In this document: positions 43,895 to 54,078 of the stretch, piece by piece | Layout: each line of letters begins with the position of its first letter | Position numbering within the stretch: position 1 is the stretch's first letter | Assembly (NCBI GenBank): GCA_913058495.1 | Contig: CAJXQC010000015.1 | Span: 1 to 64,000 of the forward strand | DNA length: 64,000 nt | Direction: 5' to 3' | Source: an uncultured Balneola sp. | Lineage (GTDB): Bacteria; Bacteroidota; Rhodothermia; Balneolales; Balneolaceae | The notes under the pieces: model-generated | What the model saw: only the letters and a program-made list of their open reading frames with translations | Told to the model about the DNA's origin: nothing | The model's database searches: none | Made by a program: the position numbers and the translations under genes

Positions 43895-43968
43895 GGTTCC
43901 GATGGTCTCCGTCGGAACCAATCAAACGAACCTGGCTCTGATTACGCACCAACGCAGAGCATTGGTGC
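43895..43968. repeat. Two REP-like hairpins between valS and the helicase gene
   Basis: 43895-43905 pairs with 43909-43919 (11 bp, one wobble, loop TCT), and 43946-43952 pairs with 43962-43968 (7 bp). The first is preceded by TAGCTACT, the same word found beside the hairpins of the 106-bp repeats, i.e. a GTAG head on the minus strand. The stretch at 43861-43880 resembles the ACCACAGAG-type words dispersed in other genomes. No T-run terminates valS here. Confidence 0.6.
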
Positions 43969-44063
43969 AAGAAATAGTTTTAAAGGCTCTTATGAACACA
44001 ATTACTTAACTCCCAGATTCATAAATAAGCAAGCAATGGAATTTCTCCCTTGCGATTAAATTA

Positions 44064-46367
44064 ATGAAAAAATTTTCCCTACAACCTGAAGAGCCACAAG
44101 GAAAACCTGATTTCCTGAAAGGATTAAATGAGCAACAACGTAAAGCGGTAACTCATACTAATGGACCGCTTTTAATTATTGCCGGTGCCGGTAGTGGTAA
44201 AACCCGGGTGTTAACCTTTCGGATAGCTTACCTCCTTCAACAGTTTAAGGCAGCACCAAACGAAATTCTGGCTCTTACATTCACGAACAAAGCAGCTCGT
44301 GAAATGAAAGACCGGATCAAAGGATTGATCGGCGACAAAGCTTCTAAACTCTGGATGGGAACCTTTCACTCTATTTTTTCAAAGATATTACGATTTGAAG
44401 CAGACAGATTAGGCTATGGTAAAGACTTCACAATTTATGATACCAGTGATTCTGAAACCGTTATTAAACAGATCCTCCAGGAACTGAACTTTAATCCCAA
44501 GGAGATCAAGCCAAAAACTATCCGTAATAAGATCAGTGATGCAAAGAATCAACTTATCGATCCGGATACATATCAAAATAAGTTTGTGGGTAGTACACTG
44601 GATGATATCACCGCCCGAGTCTACAAGATCTACATTACTCGTTTGAAAGAAAGCAATGCCATGGATTTTGATGATCTGTTGATAAAGCCTATTCAATTGT
44701 TTGAAGAATTTCCTGAAGTGCTGGAAGTGTATCAGAATCGCTTTAAGTATATCATGATCGATGAGTATCAGGATACCAATCATGCTCAGTATAAAGTCAC
44801 TAAAATGCTGGCCAAGAAGTACGGAAATATTTGTGTGGTTGGCGATGACGCACAAAGTATTTACTCATTCCGAGGCGCTGATATCTCAAACATCCTGAAC
44901 TTTCAGGAAGATTATGAAGACGCTGAAAGAGTTCCATTAGAACAAAATTATCGTTCTACAAAATCTATTCTTCAATGTGCCGATTCTATCATCAAAAAGA
45001 ACTCAAAGCAACTGGATAAAACTCTTTGGACCGAACAGGATTATGGCGATCCGGTTATTCTTCTGGATAATTATGATGAAAGAGATGAAGCAAACAGAGT
45101 TGCCAGTTATATTCATGAGCTGAAACTGAGGCACGGATATAATAACAATGATTTTGCCATACTGTATCGCACAAATTATCAATCCCGCGTTTTTGAGGAA
45201 GCACTCAGAAGACGAGATCTGGCTTATCAATTGGTGGGAGGTCTCTCCTTCTATCAGCGTAAAGAGATCAAGGACGTGCTTGCTTATCTGACTTTATTGG
45301 TGAACCCAAACGATGAAACTAATCTCATCCGGATCATCAATGAGCCATCAAGGGGAATTGGTAATAAATCAATTCAGGACCTTAGAAAAAAAGCACGCTC
45401 TGAAGGACGTTCTGTGTGGACCATTCTTCAGGATGTTGAAAACACAGATGTTTACAAACCGGCTAAAGTACGAATTCGCGAATTTGTGGATATGATCAAC
45501 CGTTTGCGTTCGGAGATGGAAAACGGTTTAAATTTAACTGAATCGACCCGTACAATTCTGGAGCAATCGGGCTATGTAAAAGCGTTGGTTGAAGAAAATT
45601 CTCAGCAATCGATGATGAGAAGAGACAACATCCTGGAATTCCAGAATGCTATCGCTTATTACGAAAAGGGGAACTCTAATCCTTCTCTGAGTGCATTTTT
45701 GCAGGAAATCAGCCTGATCACTGATGCTGATAAATTTGATGAAAATAAACCGGCCATAACACTTATGACTGTTCATGGTTCCAAAGGGTTGGAATTCCCA
45801 ACTGTATTTGTAGTAGGTTTAGAAGAAAACCTGTTCCCTGTTGGTGCAAGAGTAGGTTTTGAAGTCGATATCGAAGAAGAACGTCGTTTATTTTATGTAG
45901 CCATCACAAGAGCAGAAGAACGATTATATTTCAGTCATGCCAGAAACAGGTATAAATTCGGCGAGGAACAGCGACAAATACGTTCGCGCTTTATAGATGA
46001 AGTTGATTCGGGAGTAGTTCGTACCGAAACCGGAGCAACAATTACACAGAAAGCAGATCGTTTCTCTTTGGATGAATCTTCATCGTCCAATAAATCAACA
46101 AGTGCAACTTCCATAGAATATGATTGGGAAACTCCCGTTAGTGGCAAGACTTATAAATCTGCCAGTGGAAATACTATTGAATATGATCTGCAGGATGGAG
46201 ACGATCCTTTTCAAGTTGGAGCTGTTGTTGAACATGCAAAATTTGGCCCCGGAAAGATCATTAGCAGAACCGGATTAGGAATGGATACAAAAGTTGTTGT
46301 ATTTTTCAAGTCAAGAGGACAAAAGAAGTTGATGCTGAAAGCAGCACCACTTAAGGTTATAGGTTAG
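44064..46367 (+). CDS. UvrD/PcrA-type ATP-dependent DNA helicase
   Basis: 767 residues. Superfamily 1A motifs: Q-motif LNEQQRKAV, Walker A IAGAGSGKTRVLTFRI (about 40-55), LTFTNKAAREM, Walker B DEYQDTNHAQ (about 233), GDDAQSIYSFRGAD (about 267), EQNYRST and TVHGSKGLEFPTVFV (about 571-585). The C-terminus has an acidic linker and a Tudor-like domain (FQVGAVVEHAKFGPGKI, about 713-729), which in PcrA/UvrD contacts RNA polymerase. It acts in nucleotide excision and mismatch repair and removes stalled complexes. 22 bp precede the next gene. Confidence 0.94.
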   Translation: MKKFSLQPEEPQGKPDFLKGLNEQQRKAVTHTNGPLLIIAGAGSGKTRVLTFRIAYLLQQFKAAPNEILALTFTNKAAREMKDRIKGLIGDKASKLWMGTFHSIFSKILRFEADRLGYGKDFTIYDTSDSETVIKQILQELNFNPKEIKPKTIRNKISDAKNQLIDPDTYQNKFVGSTLDDITARVYKIYITRLKESNAMDFDDLLIKPIQLFEEFPEVLEVYQNRFKYIMIDEYQDTNHAQYKVTKMLAKKYGNICVVGDDAQSIYSFRGADISNILNFQEDYEDAERVPLEQNYRSTKSILQCADSIIKKNSKQLDKTLWTEQDYGDPVILLDNYDERDEANRVASYIHELKLRHGYNNNDFAILYRTNYQSRVFEEALRRRDLAYQLVGGLSFYQRKEIKDVLAYLTLLVNPNDETNLIRIINEPSRGIGNKSIQDLRKKARSEGRSVWTILQDVENTDVYKPAKVRIREFVDMINRLRSEMENGLNLTESTRTILEQSGYVKALVEENSQQSMMRRDNILEFQNAIAYYEKGNSNPSLSAFLQEISLITDADKFDENKPAITLMTVHGSKGLEFPTVFVVGLEENLFPVGARVGFEVDIEEERRLFYVAITRAEERLYFSHARNRYKFGEEQRQIRSRFIDEVDSGVVRTETGATITQKADRFSLDESSSSNKSTSATSIEYDWETPVSGKTYKSASGNTIEYDLQDGDDPFQVGAVVEHAKFGPGKIISRTGLGMDTKVVVFFKSRGQKKLMLKAAPLKVIG

Positions 46368-46389
46368 AAAAAGGACGGCTTTAAATACT

Positions 46390-47913
46390 ATGTGGAAGGT
46401 TTTAACAACCATTTTTATGGGCTTTATCTGTGCAACTAATATTTTTGCACAACCTGTTATAACACCAAAGAATTTAGCTCTTGGTGGCGGGGGAACTACT
46501 TATATCACTGATTTCAATGCCAATTTCTATAACCCTGCTAACCTGTTAATTAATGACAGAAAGAAAACTGTGGATATAGGGTTTCTCTCAGGAGCTTCTA
46601 CCTTTAACGGTGTTTTGAACTTTGAAAATCCGGATGATCAAAAAGATAACTTCCTCAAGTATTTTGATAAATTTTCTTCCGGTGACTATAATCTTACTCC
46701 GGCAAACAGTGAACTGATCATTGACACTCATTATAAAAGAGAAAGATTGAATTCTGTCCATCAATCCCGTTTTGAGGTCACAACTTTTGGAGTAAACTGG
46801 ATAAAAAATAACCGGGCATATTCTATTGCAGCCAGAACCAGAGTCGGATCTTCCTATGAAGCGGGGCGTAATTGGTACACAGATCAATTAGTGGTAGAAA
46901 ACAATGTTGCTATGTCTAATCAGAATCTCGTCCATCGCTATCAGGTACTACATGAATTTTCTTTCGGTTATTCAGAGTCTGCCAGCCTTATCAACGGGTT
47001 AAGTTCTCGTTTGGATAATTTCTTAATCGGATTTGCTCCGAAATTTATCCTGGCCGGTCCGTATCAAAATACAGAATGGAGAAATGGGTATTCCCGCGAA
47101 AATGGATCGACTGTAATTAACAGATCTCAAGTTTTCAATCATCAGTCAGCCGGTAACTTAACTGAGGCAACTCAATCCTATATGAATGGAGTTTCAGCAA
47201 ACCAATCAGTTGATCAATCTCTGGAACCTTTCAAGGATGAACTTACTAATATTCATGGTTACGGAGCAGGTGTAGATGTCGGTTTTACTTATCTGCTAAC
47301 TTTTGGAAGTGACCTTTCCACTCTCAGTACCAATGAACAGCCTATCAAACGGTCAATTCGACTTTCCTTTTCAATAAATGATATTGGCTTTGTAAATTAT
47401 TCTGACAAAACATTACACTTGGAGGAAACAAGAAGTAATTCTACTTCCGATACCTTCCCAGCTGAAGCAAGTGAATATTTTGCAGGTGCTCCCGGACAAT
47501 ATATTAACTTTGTTGAACAACAAGGAGATGGCGATCCTTTTGCAGATAATTCAGCAAATTTTGAGACTGGTTCTTTTTCTACACTCTTGCCTACATCATT
47601 TAATGGAGGAATTTTAATCGAGTTAAACCGTATTAAAGTTATGGGAGACATGAGTATCGGAATATCGAATAATGCATTTAATTCAACCCGCTTAGTTACT
47701 TCTTTAGGTGCTGAACTCAGACCTTTAAACTTTCTTCCTTTACGAGGAGGATTGCAATTTGGTCCGGGCTTACCGGGATCTTTTAATGTAGGAACCGCTA
47801 TTGAAACCAGATTTTGGGATCTTTCCTTAGGATTAACTGTATCTGCAAGATCTTTTACTACTGCTACAAATTTGGCGGGAGCAGGTGTAGCGGTACTTCA
47901 GTTCCATCTGTAA
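46390..47913 (+). CDS. DUF5723-like outer-membrane beta-barrel protein
   Basis: 507 residues with a signal peptide (1-20, ending IFAQ). The start LALGGGGTTYITDFNANFYN followed by PANL recalls FadL/PorV-type barrels, in which G-G-A and N-P-A motifs line the N-terminal hatch. Many amphipathic strands follow and the C-terminal strand ends in FHL, a typical barrel terminus. I place it in the DUF5723-like group. It follows the helicase gene by 22 bp. Transport substrate unknown. Confidence 0.65.
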   Translation: MWKVLTTIFMGFICATNIFAQPVITPKNLALGGGGTTYITDFNANFYNPANLLINDRKKTVDIGFLSGASTFNGVLNFENPDDQKDNFLKYFDKFSSGDYNLTPANSELIIDTHYKRERLNSVHQSRFEVTTFGVNWIKNNRAYSIAARTRVGSSYEAGRNWYTDQLVVENNVAMSNQNLVHRYQVLHEFSFGYSESASLINGLSSRLDNFLIGFAPKFILAGPYQNTEWRNGYSRENGSTVINRSQVFNHQSAGNLTEATQSYMNGVSANQSVDQSLEPFKDELTNIHGYGAGVDVGFTYLLTFGSDLSTLSTNEQPIKRSIRLSFSINDIGFVNYSDKTLHLEETRSNSTSDTFPAEASEYFAGAPGQYINFVEQQGDGDPFADNSANFETGSFSTLLPTSFNGGILIELNRIKVMGDMSIGISNNAFNSTRLVTSLGAELRPLNFLPLRGGLQFGPGLPGSFNVGTAIETRFWDLSLGLTVSARSFTTATNLAGAGVAVLQFHL

Positions 47914-48033
47914 CTGACACTTTGCCTTGGCTTACTGCCAGCAACTAAAAAAGTATGACGCTTTGCATTACACCTGAGTTTGGCTTCGTATTTGCGTTAA
48001 TTTGACTAATAAAGAAATTTTGAAATAATATTT

Positions 48034-50559
48034 ATGAAAGACCGATTTAATACGTTTGATAGTTTTGATGAATCAGACGCTAGTTTTGATGATTTTGAAC
48101 AAGCCATTCCTCTAATGTCTGAGGAAGAAGAAAAGGAGCTCACTGAATCTGTGATTCCTGATGAACTTCCTATACTTCCGTTAAAAAATACAGTCCTGTT
48201 TCCCGGAGTTGTAGTACCGATTACCGTTGGAAGAGACCGTTCCCTCGCTTTAGTTAAAGAAGCTTACGCTGGAGATAAGATCATTGGGGTGGTTACACAG
48301 AAGGATGAGGATATTGAAGAACCGGAAGATAAGGATCTTCATCGTGTTGGAACCATGGCGCGTATCATCAAACTTATAAAAATGCCTGATGGCAGTAAAA
48401 GTATTGTGATCCAGGGAAAGTCTGGTTTTGAAGTTGAAGAATTCACTCAAAGCAGTCCTTTCTTTAAAGCCAAAGTGAAAGCATTTCCCAAAGAAATGGA
48501 TATTCAGGGAGTAGAGCTGGATGCTTCTATCAGAAACATCAAAGAAACAGCAACGAGGATAATTAACCTGTCCCCTAATATTCCTTCTGAAGCAACAATT
48601 GCTGTAAATAACATCAACAGCCCTACTTTTCTGTTGAACTTTATTTCTTCAAACCTGAATGTAGGTATTGAGAAAAAGCAGCAACTGCTTGAAATTCAGA
48701 AATTCTCTGATAACCTGAATAAGGTAATGGAATTCCTTGAGCAGGAAGTTCAGGTGCTGGATATGAGTGAAAAGATCAGAACTAAAGTGAAATCTGATAT
48801 TGATGATCAACAACGTGAGTTTTATCTCCGTCAGCAAATGAAAGCCATTCAGGAAGAACTGGGTGAAGACGCTGAACATCAGGAAGTAGAAAAACTCAAA
48901 GAGAAATTAGCAGCAAAAAAACTTCCTGAAAACGTAAGAGAAGAAGCTGAGAAAGAGCTACGAAGACTAGAAATGACTCCTAATGCTTCTCCTAATTATG
49001 GAATCATTCACAGTTACGTTGAATGGATTCTGGATCTTCCATGGGATGAATATTCTGAAGACAAACTGGATCTTAAATTTGCCAAAGAAGTTTTGGATGA
49101 AGATCACTACGGACTGGATAAGGTAAAGAAACGTATTATTGAATATCTGGCTGTCCTGAAGTTGAAAGAAGACATGAAGGCTCCTATTCTGTGTTTCTAC
49201 GGCCCTCCCGGTGTTGGTAAAACATCTTTAGGTAAATCTATTGCGAGATCTCTAAACAGAGAATTTGAGCGTTTTAGCTTAGGTGGAATCAGAGATGAAG
49301 CAGAAATTAGAGGTCACAGACGAACGTATATTGGCGCCCTTCCGGGAAGAATCATCCGCTCTATGAAGAAAGCAGGAAAAGGAAACCCTGTTATCATGCT
49401 TGACGAGATCGATAAAGTAGGTTCTGATTATCGGGGAGACCCAACATCTGCCCTGCTTGAAGTTCTCGACCCTGAGCAGAATGACACGTTTAGTGATAAC
49501 TATTTAGAGTTGGAATATGATCTTTCAAAAGTGATGTTCATTGCAACTGCGAATAGTCTCGATACCATTCCTGCTCCATTAAAAGACAGAATGGAGATCA
49601 TAAACATCAGCGGTTATACTCTTGAAGAGAAAACTGAAATCGCTAAAAAGTATCTGATCCCTAAACAGATCAAAGAAAACGGGCTCAAATCTGAGCAAAT
49701 TTCCATAGACGAAAAGTCTATCCACAAAGTGATCGATCAATATACTCGTGAGTCTGGTGTAAGGAATCTTGAACGTCAGGTTGCAGGTGTATGCCGCGGA
49801 GTAGCAGCAAAAATTGCAAAAGGCGAAATAGAAGAATTTTCCGTAACCGAAGGTGATATTGAAGAGTTTCTTGGAAAACAGAAGTACTTCAGTGATGCAG
49901 CTGAAAGAACAACTGTTCCCGGCGTAGCTACAGGATTGGCATGGACTCCTTTCGGTGGAGATATTCTCTTTATTGAGGCTAGTGTTTCCAAAGGTTCAGG
50001 AAAGCTTAACATTACCGGACAACTTGGTGATGTGATGAAAGAATCAGCGATGTTAGCTATCTCCTATTTAAAAGCTCATGCTGATGAAGTTGGTATTCCT
50101 GAAGAAGCTTTCAAATACTGGGATCTTCATATTCACGTTCCTGCAGGTGCTGTTCCAAAAGACGGACCTTCTGCAGGTGTTTCGCTGATGTCGGCCATAG
50201 CTTCTATTTTTACTCAAAGAAAAGTAAAAGGAACTATAGCTCTAACCGGAGAAATTACACTTCGTGGATTGGTATTACCGGTTGGTGGTATTAAAGAAAA
50301 AGTACTGGCTGCAAAAAGAGCGGGTATCAAACAAGTACTTCTTCCAAAGAAAAACGAAAAAGACGTAGCCGAGATCGAAAAAGATGTGATCGGTGATCTT
50401 AAAGTAAATTATCTGGAAAGAATGGAAGAATTACTGGATCAAATGCTTGAGAAAGTTCCTGAAAACGATCCTAAAGCGTTTTTCAAAGTGAGCGATGCTC
50501 ATAAAAACTCTGTCACAGGTAAAAACGGTAAATTGGAAAATGTAACCGTTTCGAAATAA
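48034..50559 (+). CDS. lon: ATP-dependent protease Lon
   Basis: 841 residues. An acidic N-terminal extension (about 1-40) precedes the LAN substrate-binding domain ([20 protein letters not shown]). The coiled coil, AAA+ domain with Walker [14 protein letters not shown] (about 390) and Walker [12 protein letters not shown] (about 452) follow. The C-terminal protease domain has the catalytic serine in KDGPSAGVS (about 711) and lysine in [12 protein letters not shown] (about 755). It degrades misfolded and regulatory proteins. No HAIR/CIRCE-type heat-shock operator was seen in the 120 bp upstream. Confidence 0.96.
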   Translation: MKDRFNTFDSFDESDASFDDFEQAIPLMSEEEEKELTESVIPDELPILPLKNTVLFPGVVVPITVGRDRSLALVKEAYAGDKIIGVVTQKDEDIEEPEDKDLHRVGTMARIIKLIKMPDGSKSIVIQGKSGFEVEEFTQSSPFFKAKVKAFPKEMDIQGVELDASIRNIKETATRIINLSPNIPSEATIAVNNINSPTFLLNFISSNLNVGIEKKQQLLEIQKFSDNLNKVMEFLEQEVQVLDMSEKIRTKVKSDIDDQQREFYLRQQMKAIQEELGEDAEHQEVEKLKEKLAAKKLPENVREEAEKELRRLEMTPNASPNYGIIHSYVEWILDLPWDEYSEDKLDLKFAKEVLDEDHYGLDKVKKRIIEYLAVLKLKEDMKAPILCFYGPPGVGKTSLGKSIARSLNREFERFSLGGIRDEAEIRGHRRTYIGALPGRIIRSMKKAGKGNPVIMLDEIDKVGSDYRGDPTSALLEVLDPEQNDTFSDNYLELEYDLSKVMFIATANSLDTIPAPLKDRMEIINISGYTLEEKTEIAKKYLIPKQIKENGLKSEQISIDEKSIHKVIDQYTRESGVRNLERQVAGVCRGVAAKIAKGEIEEFSVTEGDIEEFLGKQKYFSDAAERTTVPGVATGLAWTPFGGDILFIEASVSKGSGKLNITGQLGDVMKESAMLAISYLKAHADEVGIPEEAFKYWDLHIHVPAGAVPKDGPSAGVSLMSAIASIFTQRKVKGTIALTGEITLRGLVLPVGGIKEKVLAAKRAGIKQVLLPKKNEKDVAEIEKDVIGDLKVNYLERMEELLDQMLEKVPENDPKAFFKVSDAHKNSVTGKNGKLENVTVSK

Positions 50560-50567
50560 TTTAAAAT

Positions 50568-50594
50568 AAAAAGACCCTTAACGGGGTCTTTTTT
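50568..50594. terminator. Bidirectional terminator between lon and the DUF4440-like gene
   Basis: A 10-bp stem AAAAAGACCC (50568-50577) with GGGTCTTTTT (50584-50593) has a T-run on the plus strand and, reversed, on the minus strand. It lies just past lon and reaches the stop of the convergent gene. Confidence 0.88.
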
Positions 50595-51066
50595 ATTTAA
50601 TACTATTCCACTCATCTTCAGTGGCTACTGAAGCCTGGTGCTCCATCAACAGCTTCCATTCTCCACTCGATTTGGTCAATAATGCCTCAAGGTGAATATA
50701 TACTGTACTTTGCTGTTCACCTTTATTTTGAGAAGAATATTTAAATATTCCCGTTTCATAGGCTGTGGTCTCACTATGAAACCGCTCTGAAAATCTAAAT
50801 TCAACACTGGCTTTCATCTTTCCTGCTTTAGTGTCCTCAAACCCCTGTTTCCATCCATCCAAAGCATCAGAAATCGGATAACTATTTCCGGAAATACCAT
50901 TCACCAAAACCGCATCAGGATGAAAAGTATCAGCATATCCTTTGAAATCCCCTTCTTGTACAGTTCTTGAAGCTTCTTTCCAGAATTGGTCTAACTCAGA
51001 CGTTGGATCTTGTACCCCGTTGAAAAGAAATAATATCATTAAAGGCAGAAATGAAATCTTGATCAT
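50593..51066 (-). CDS. DUF4440/SnoaL-like (NTF2 fold) secreted protein
   Basis: 157 residues. A signal peptide (about 1-17) precedes an NTF2-like domain: LDQFWKEASRTVQEGDFKGY then FHPDAVLVNG (about 25-55), and WKLLMEHQASVA near the end, where family members end with similar strands. Members bind small molecules or are divergent enzymes; no catalytic residues could be assigned. It is a single-gene unit convergent with lon and divergent from rsgA. Confidence 0.7.
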   Translation of the reverse strand: MIKISFLPLMILFLFNGVQDPTSELDQFWKEASRTVQEGDFKGYADTFHPDAVLVNGISGNSYPISDALDGWKQGFEDTKAGKMKASVEFRFSERFHSETTAYETGIFKYSSQNKGEQQSTVYIHLEALLTKSSGEWKLLMEHQASVATEDEWNSIK

Positions 51067-51177
51067 ATTATTTATTTGAATGATTAAATTTGATTCTTAA
51101 AGAACCCAAAAATCGGGAATTATCCAATATTATAAGTTTTCTTCTTGCCTATACCATACTCTTCCGTATTTTCAGGA

Positions 51178-52089
51178 ATGCAAAAAGGAAGAGTATTGGA
51201 ATCTACAGGAAGTTGGTACAAAGTTGATACCGGAGAAGAGATCATAAACAGCAGACTCCCGGGTAAATTCCGCTTGGACAAAAAAGAAGTGACCAATCCA
51301 ATCACTGTAGGTGATATGGTTGACCTGGAAGTGAATAATGACGGATCCGGCAATATTCTGAATATTCATGATCGGGAAAATTATATCACAAGACAGGCAA
51401 CCCATGGTAAGCGAGGCGAACATATTCTGGTCTCCAATCTAGATCAGGCTTTTGTGGTTCAATCCATCAGACAACCAAAGCTGAATGAAGGATTTATAAA
51501 CAGATTTCTGGTTACTTGTGAAGCTTATGATGTATCTGCAGGAATCATCATAAACAAAATGGATCTTGCTAAGAAAGGAGATCATGATTTTGTGGAAGAC
51601 ATGATCGGAGTTTATTCTTCCATTGGATATCCTGTGTATACATGTTCTATCGAAGATACTGATTCAATAGAACAACTTAAGTCTCTGTTTAAGGATAAAA
51701 TATCTGCGTTCATTGGTCCTTCCGGGGTTGGAAAAACAAGTATCTTAAATGCCATTGATCCGGACTATAACTTAAAAGTCGGAGAGATTTCCAGCTCGTC
51801 AAATAAAGGAAAACACACTACCACTTTTGCTCGCTTAATTCCACTGGATATAGGTGGGTTTGTAGCTGATACTCCCGGAATACGGGAATTCGGTCTGGTA
51901 AATATTGAAGACTGGGAATTATCGCTTTATTTTCCTGAAATGTTAGAACCCAGAGAAACTTGCAAATTCAATACCTGTACTCATATTCATGAACCGGGCT
52001 GTGGTGTAATCGAAGCTTTTGAAAATGGAGAAATAGATCCAAACAGGTATCATTCTTATATCAATATGCTGGAATCGCTGGAAGATTAA
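51178..52089 (+). CDS. rsgA: Ribosome small-subunit-dependent GTPase A
   Basis: 303 residues from the ATG at 51178; a TTG 33 bases upstream would add residues outside the family. An N-terminal OB fold is followed by a circularly permuted GTPase (NKMDLAKK before GPSGVGKTSILNAI, then ADTPGIREFGL) and the zinc knuckle C-x4-C-x-H-x5-C (CKFNTCTHIHEPGC). It is a checkpoint factor in late 30S maturation. The permuted motif order is diagnostic. Confidence 0.95.
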   Translation: MQKGRVLESTGSWYKVDTGEEIINSRLPGKFRLDKKEVTNPITVGDMVDLEVNNDGSGNILNIHDRENYITRQATHGKRGEHILVSNLDQAFVVQSIRQPKLNEGFINRFLVTCEAYDVSAGIIINKMDLAKKGDHDFVEDMIGVYSSIGYPVYTCSIEDTDSIEQLKSLFKDKISAFIGPSGVGKTSILNAIDPDYNLKVGEISSSSNKGKHTTTFARLIPLDIGGFVADTPGIREFGLVNIEDWELSLYFPEMLEPRETCKFNTCTHIHEPGCGVIEAFENGEIDPNRYHSYINMLESLED

Positions 52090-52173
52090 GATTTTCAAAT
52101 ACCTCAAAAAGGGTATTCAAACTATCCAAAATAATACAGATATTAGCCTATAAACATTAATACAGGAGAATAC

Positions 52174-53280
52174 ATGACAAAACGCTACAAGACTATTACA
52201 AAACTCATTCTTAGTGGCTTTATACTAGGATTTATGGCCATTACCCCGGCAAAAGCACAGTTCGGAGATATTGGTGCTTTCTTAGAAGCCGGTGCAAACG
52301 ATGCTTCCATTCTTACCAGAGAATATATAAAACCTTTTCCAACTGGTTTCGGTACTGGTTTAAATGCAGGTTTTACTGAAAGCGCAGCTCCAAAAAAACT
52401 TTTTGGATTTAGTCTTCAAATAAGACCTTCTGTAGCTGTAGTACCTTCAGGAGACCAAAGTTTTGATATTTCCGCACTTAATTTAGAAAAAATTAGAGTA
52501 GCTTCAGGAGAAGATCCTGTTACTCAAACAATTTCCGGAAGTAAAGATGGAGGACCACTTTTAGAGATCTTTGCGGACCCTAACGACCAGAATACAAAAA
52601 TAGGTGAATTTGAAATGCCCGGAGGTACAGGATTTGCATTTGTTCCTGCACCAATAGTTCAGGCAAGCATTGGTCTTATTAAGAAAACTGATGTTACTGT
52701 ACGATATCTTCCTGAAACTGATATTAGCGATTTCGGAAGCATGAGTATATTAGGTGGTGCTGTTAAACATGAACTAACCCAGTATGTTCCTGGAGGGAAG
52801 TTACTCCCGGTGGATGTTTCGGTAATGGTTGGTTTTAACCAAATTTCTGTGGATGCCGGCCTCGATCTCCAACCAGATCAAAATGCTACTCGTGATCCCA
52901 ATGATCCTACTTTAACATCTAACCCAAACCCAGATTTTTCGACTCAGGAAGTTACTACAACGACAAATACATTTGTTGTTAATGCTCTAGTTGGAAAGTC
53001 GTTACCATTTATTTCTGTATATGGCGGTGTTGGTTATCAAAAAGCTGATTTTGAGTTAAGTATGGTGGGAGATTATCCGGTTGCTTCTTTCAACCCTACT
53101 ACCCCACAAGAAGATTATAACGTACTCACTGATCCATTCGCTCTTGAAATAGAAAGTGAAAGCAACCTTCATTTATTAGGTGGTTTCAGACTTCGACTTG
53201 GTATTTTAGCATTCTATGGCGAAGCTACTTTAGCGAACTACTTTACGGCAAATGCCGGAGTTGGTATCAGTTTTAGATAA
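52174..53280 (+). CDS. DUF6588-like outer-membrane protein
   Basis: 368 residues with a signal peptide (about 1-29, ending AKAQ) and a ribosome-binding site (AGGAG) six bases before ATG. Alternating strands in the C-terminal half (FVPAPIVQASIGLIKKTDVT, LGILAFYGEATLANYFTANA) end in GVGISFR, a barrel-type terminus. It most resembles DUF6588 proteins of Bacteroidetes and Balneolota. No function known. A strong terminator follows. Confidence 0.65.
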   Translation: MTKRYKTITKLILSGFILGFMAITPAKAQFGDIGAFLEAGANDASILTREYIKPFPTGFGTGLNAGFTESAAPKKLFGFSLQIRPSVAVVPSGDQSFDISALNLEKIRVASGEDPVTQTISGSKDGGPLLEIFADPNDQNTKIGEFEMPGGTGFAFVPAPIVQASIGLIKKTDVTVRYLPETDISDFGSMSILGGAVKHELTQYVPGGKLLPVDVSVMVGFNQISVDAGLDLQPDQNATRDPNDPTLTSNPNPDFSTQEVTTTTNTFVVNALVGKSLPFISVYGGVGYQKADFELSMVGDYPVASFNPTTPQEDYNVLTDPFALEIESESNLHLLGGFRLRLGILAFYGEATLANYFTANAGVGISFR

Positions 53281-53301
53281 TTGATGCCGATATAGATTAT
53301 A

Positions 53302-53337
53302 AAAAAAGCCGCTTATCAAATGATAAGCGGCTTTTTT
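53302..53337. terminator. Bidirectional Rho-independent terminator
   Basis: A perfect 17-bp complementary pair (53302-53318, 53321-53337; GC-rich core GCCGCTTATCA) flanked by A6 and T6 sits between convergent genes and terminates both. Confidence 0.93.
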
Positions 53338-53355
53338 ATTTCTCATTCTTTTAAA

Positions 53356-54069
53356 TCAATGTGCAGCTAAAACTGGGCTTGCAACTTTTTCATCCGATTC
53401 AATTACCCCATCTCTTAGTCTTACAATTCTTCGGGAGTATTCTGCAATTTCGTTTTCATGAGTTACCAGGATGATGGTATTTCCTGCTTTATAGAGTTCC
53501 TCAAACAAAAGCATGATCTCATCCCCCGTTTTCGTATCTAGGTTTCCTGTAGGCTCATCTGCCAATAAAATAGAAGGACTATTAACTAACGCTCTTGCAA
53601 TTGCAACACGTTGTCTTTGTCCACCAGACAATTCATTGGGTTTGTGATCCAGTCTGTCTCCCAACCCTACTTTGGAAAGTACTTCAGAAGCTCTTTCCTT
53701 TCGCTCTGAAGCTTTTACACCGGCATAGATAAGCGGTAGTTCAACATTAGCCAGACAAGTTGTTCTGGGAAGCAAATTGAAAGTCTGGAATACAAACCCG
53801 ATCTCCCTGTTTCTTACTTCAGCAAGTTCAGCATCATCCATTTGGCTTACACGGTTATTGTTCAGGATGTATTCTCCACCAGTAGGAGTATCCAAACAAC
53901 CGATCATGTTCATCAAGGTGGATTTACCGGAACCTGAAGGCCCCATAATTGCAATGTATTCATTTTCGAGTACATCAAAAGTCACACCGTTGAGAGCTCT
54001 TACTTCGGTCTCTCCCATTTGATAGAACCTGGTAAGATCTTTAATCTGAATTATTGGTCTTTTTGACAT
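53356..54069 (-). CDS. ABC transporter ATP-binding protein (MacB/LolD type)
   Basis: 237 residues. Walker [16 protein letters not shown] (about 42-56), Q-loop [11 protein letters not shown], signature [15 protein letters not shown] (about 142-156), Walker [14 protein letters not shown] (about 161-173) and H-loop TH. The group energises FtsX-fold permeases for export of drugs, peptides or lipoproteins. It is the last gene of the unit, 9 bp after the adaptor; the two FtsX-fold permeases lie upstream at 58020-60466. Confidence 0.93.
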   Translation of the reverse strand: MSKRPIIQIKDLTRFYQMGETEVRALNGVTFDVLENEYIAIMGPSGSGKSTLMNMIGCLDTPTGGEYILNNNRVSQMDDAELAEVRNREIGFVFQTFNLLPRTTCLANVELPLIYAGVKASERKERASEVLSKVGLGDRLDHKPNELSGGQRQRVAIARALVNSPSILLADEPTGNLDTKTGDEIMLLFEELYKAGNTIILVTHENEIAEYSRRIVRLRDGVIESDEKVASPVLAAH

Positions 54070-54078
54070 TGTACCTTA